In this document: positions 13,262 through 14,567 of the stretch, piece by piece | Position numbering within the stretch: position 1 is the first letter of the stretch | Layout: each line of letters starts with the position of its first letter | Made by a program: the position numbers and the translations under genes | Assembly (NCBI GenBank): GCA_044371545.1 | Contig: JBILTM010000132.1 | Location: 1-14,567, forward strand | Source of the DNA: UBA4615 sp044371545 | GTDB lineage: Bacteria > Pseudomonadota > Gammaproteobacteria > Burkholderiales > Burkholderiaceae_E | Direction: 5' to 3' | DNA length: 14,567 nucleotides | Notes under the pieces: model-generated | The model's input: only the letters and a program-made list of their open reading frames with translations | What the model was told of the DNA's origin: nothing | Databases searched by the model: none

Positions 13262-14567
<1,306 letters not shown>

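Overview
This window is a very GC-rich chromosomal stretch, dense with genes, from a proteobacterium that is most likely a betaproteobacterium of the Burkholderiales. Three things point there: the order recJ - prfB - lysS, the order uvrB - low-molecular-weight phosphatase - iscR on one strand, and a complete ISC iron-sulfur operon ending in iscX. The genus cannot be fixed from sequence alone. No rRNA, tRNA, insertion sequence, CRISPR array or prophage gene was seen.

Plus strand, left part (1-5187). The window opens inside recJ (C-terminal part). A broken ExeA/GspA/MshM-type AAA ATPase follows. It has a TAG in its Walker A loop and appears to have lost the middle of its ATPase domain. Next come prfB, whose expression needs a programmed +1 frameshift at codon 28, then lysS, then a small DinB-fold protein. 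A GC-rich inverted repeat containing both stop codons separates this block from the convergent minus-strand block.

Minus strand, right part (14567 down to 5210). Reading in the direction of transcription: uvrB (its start lies outside the window), a low-molecular-weight protein tyrosine phosphatase, and a 397-bp regulatory gap. Then comes iscR - iscS - iscU - iscA - hscB - hscA - fdx - iscX - sbtA - sbtB. The gap holds one very good and one weaker type-1 IscR operator, two candidate promoters, an unassigned perfect palindrome and several hairpins. The ISC genes form a complete machine: cysteine desulfurase, scaffold, A-type carrier, chaperone and co-chaperone, ferredoxin, IscX and the cluster-sensing repressor. 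All key ligands and catalytic residues are present.

The most unusual points lie in this operon. An sbtA/sbtB pair (putative Na+-dependent bicarbonate transporter and its PII-like regulator) is joined to its 3' end, with sbtA likely coupled to iscX by a GTGA overlap. Nine 14-bp tandem repeats fill much of the iscR-iscS gap. Perfect hairpins sit between iscA and hscB and exactly at the fdx stop codon, so the message may be divided into iscRSUA, hscBA-fdx and iscX-sbtAB segments.
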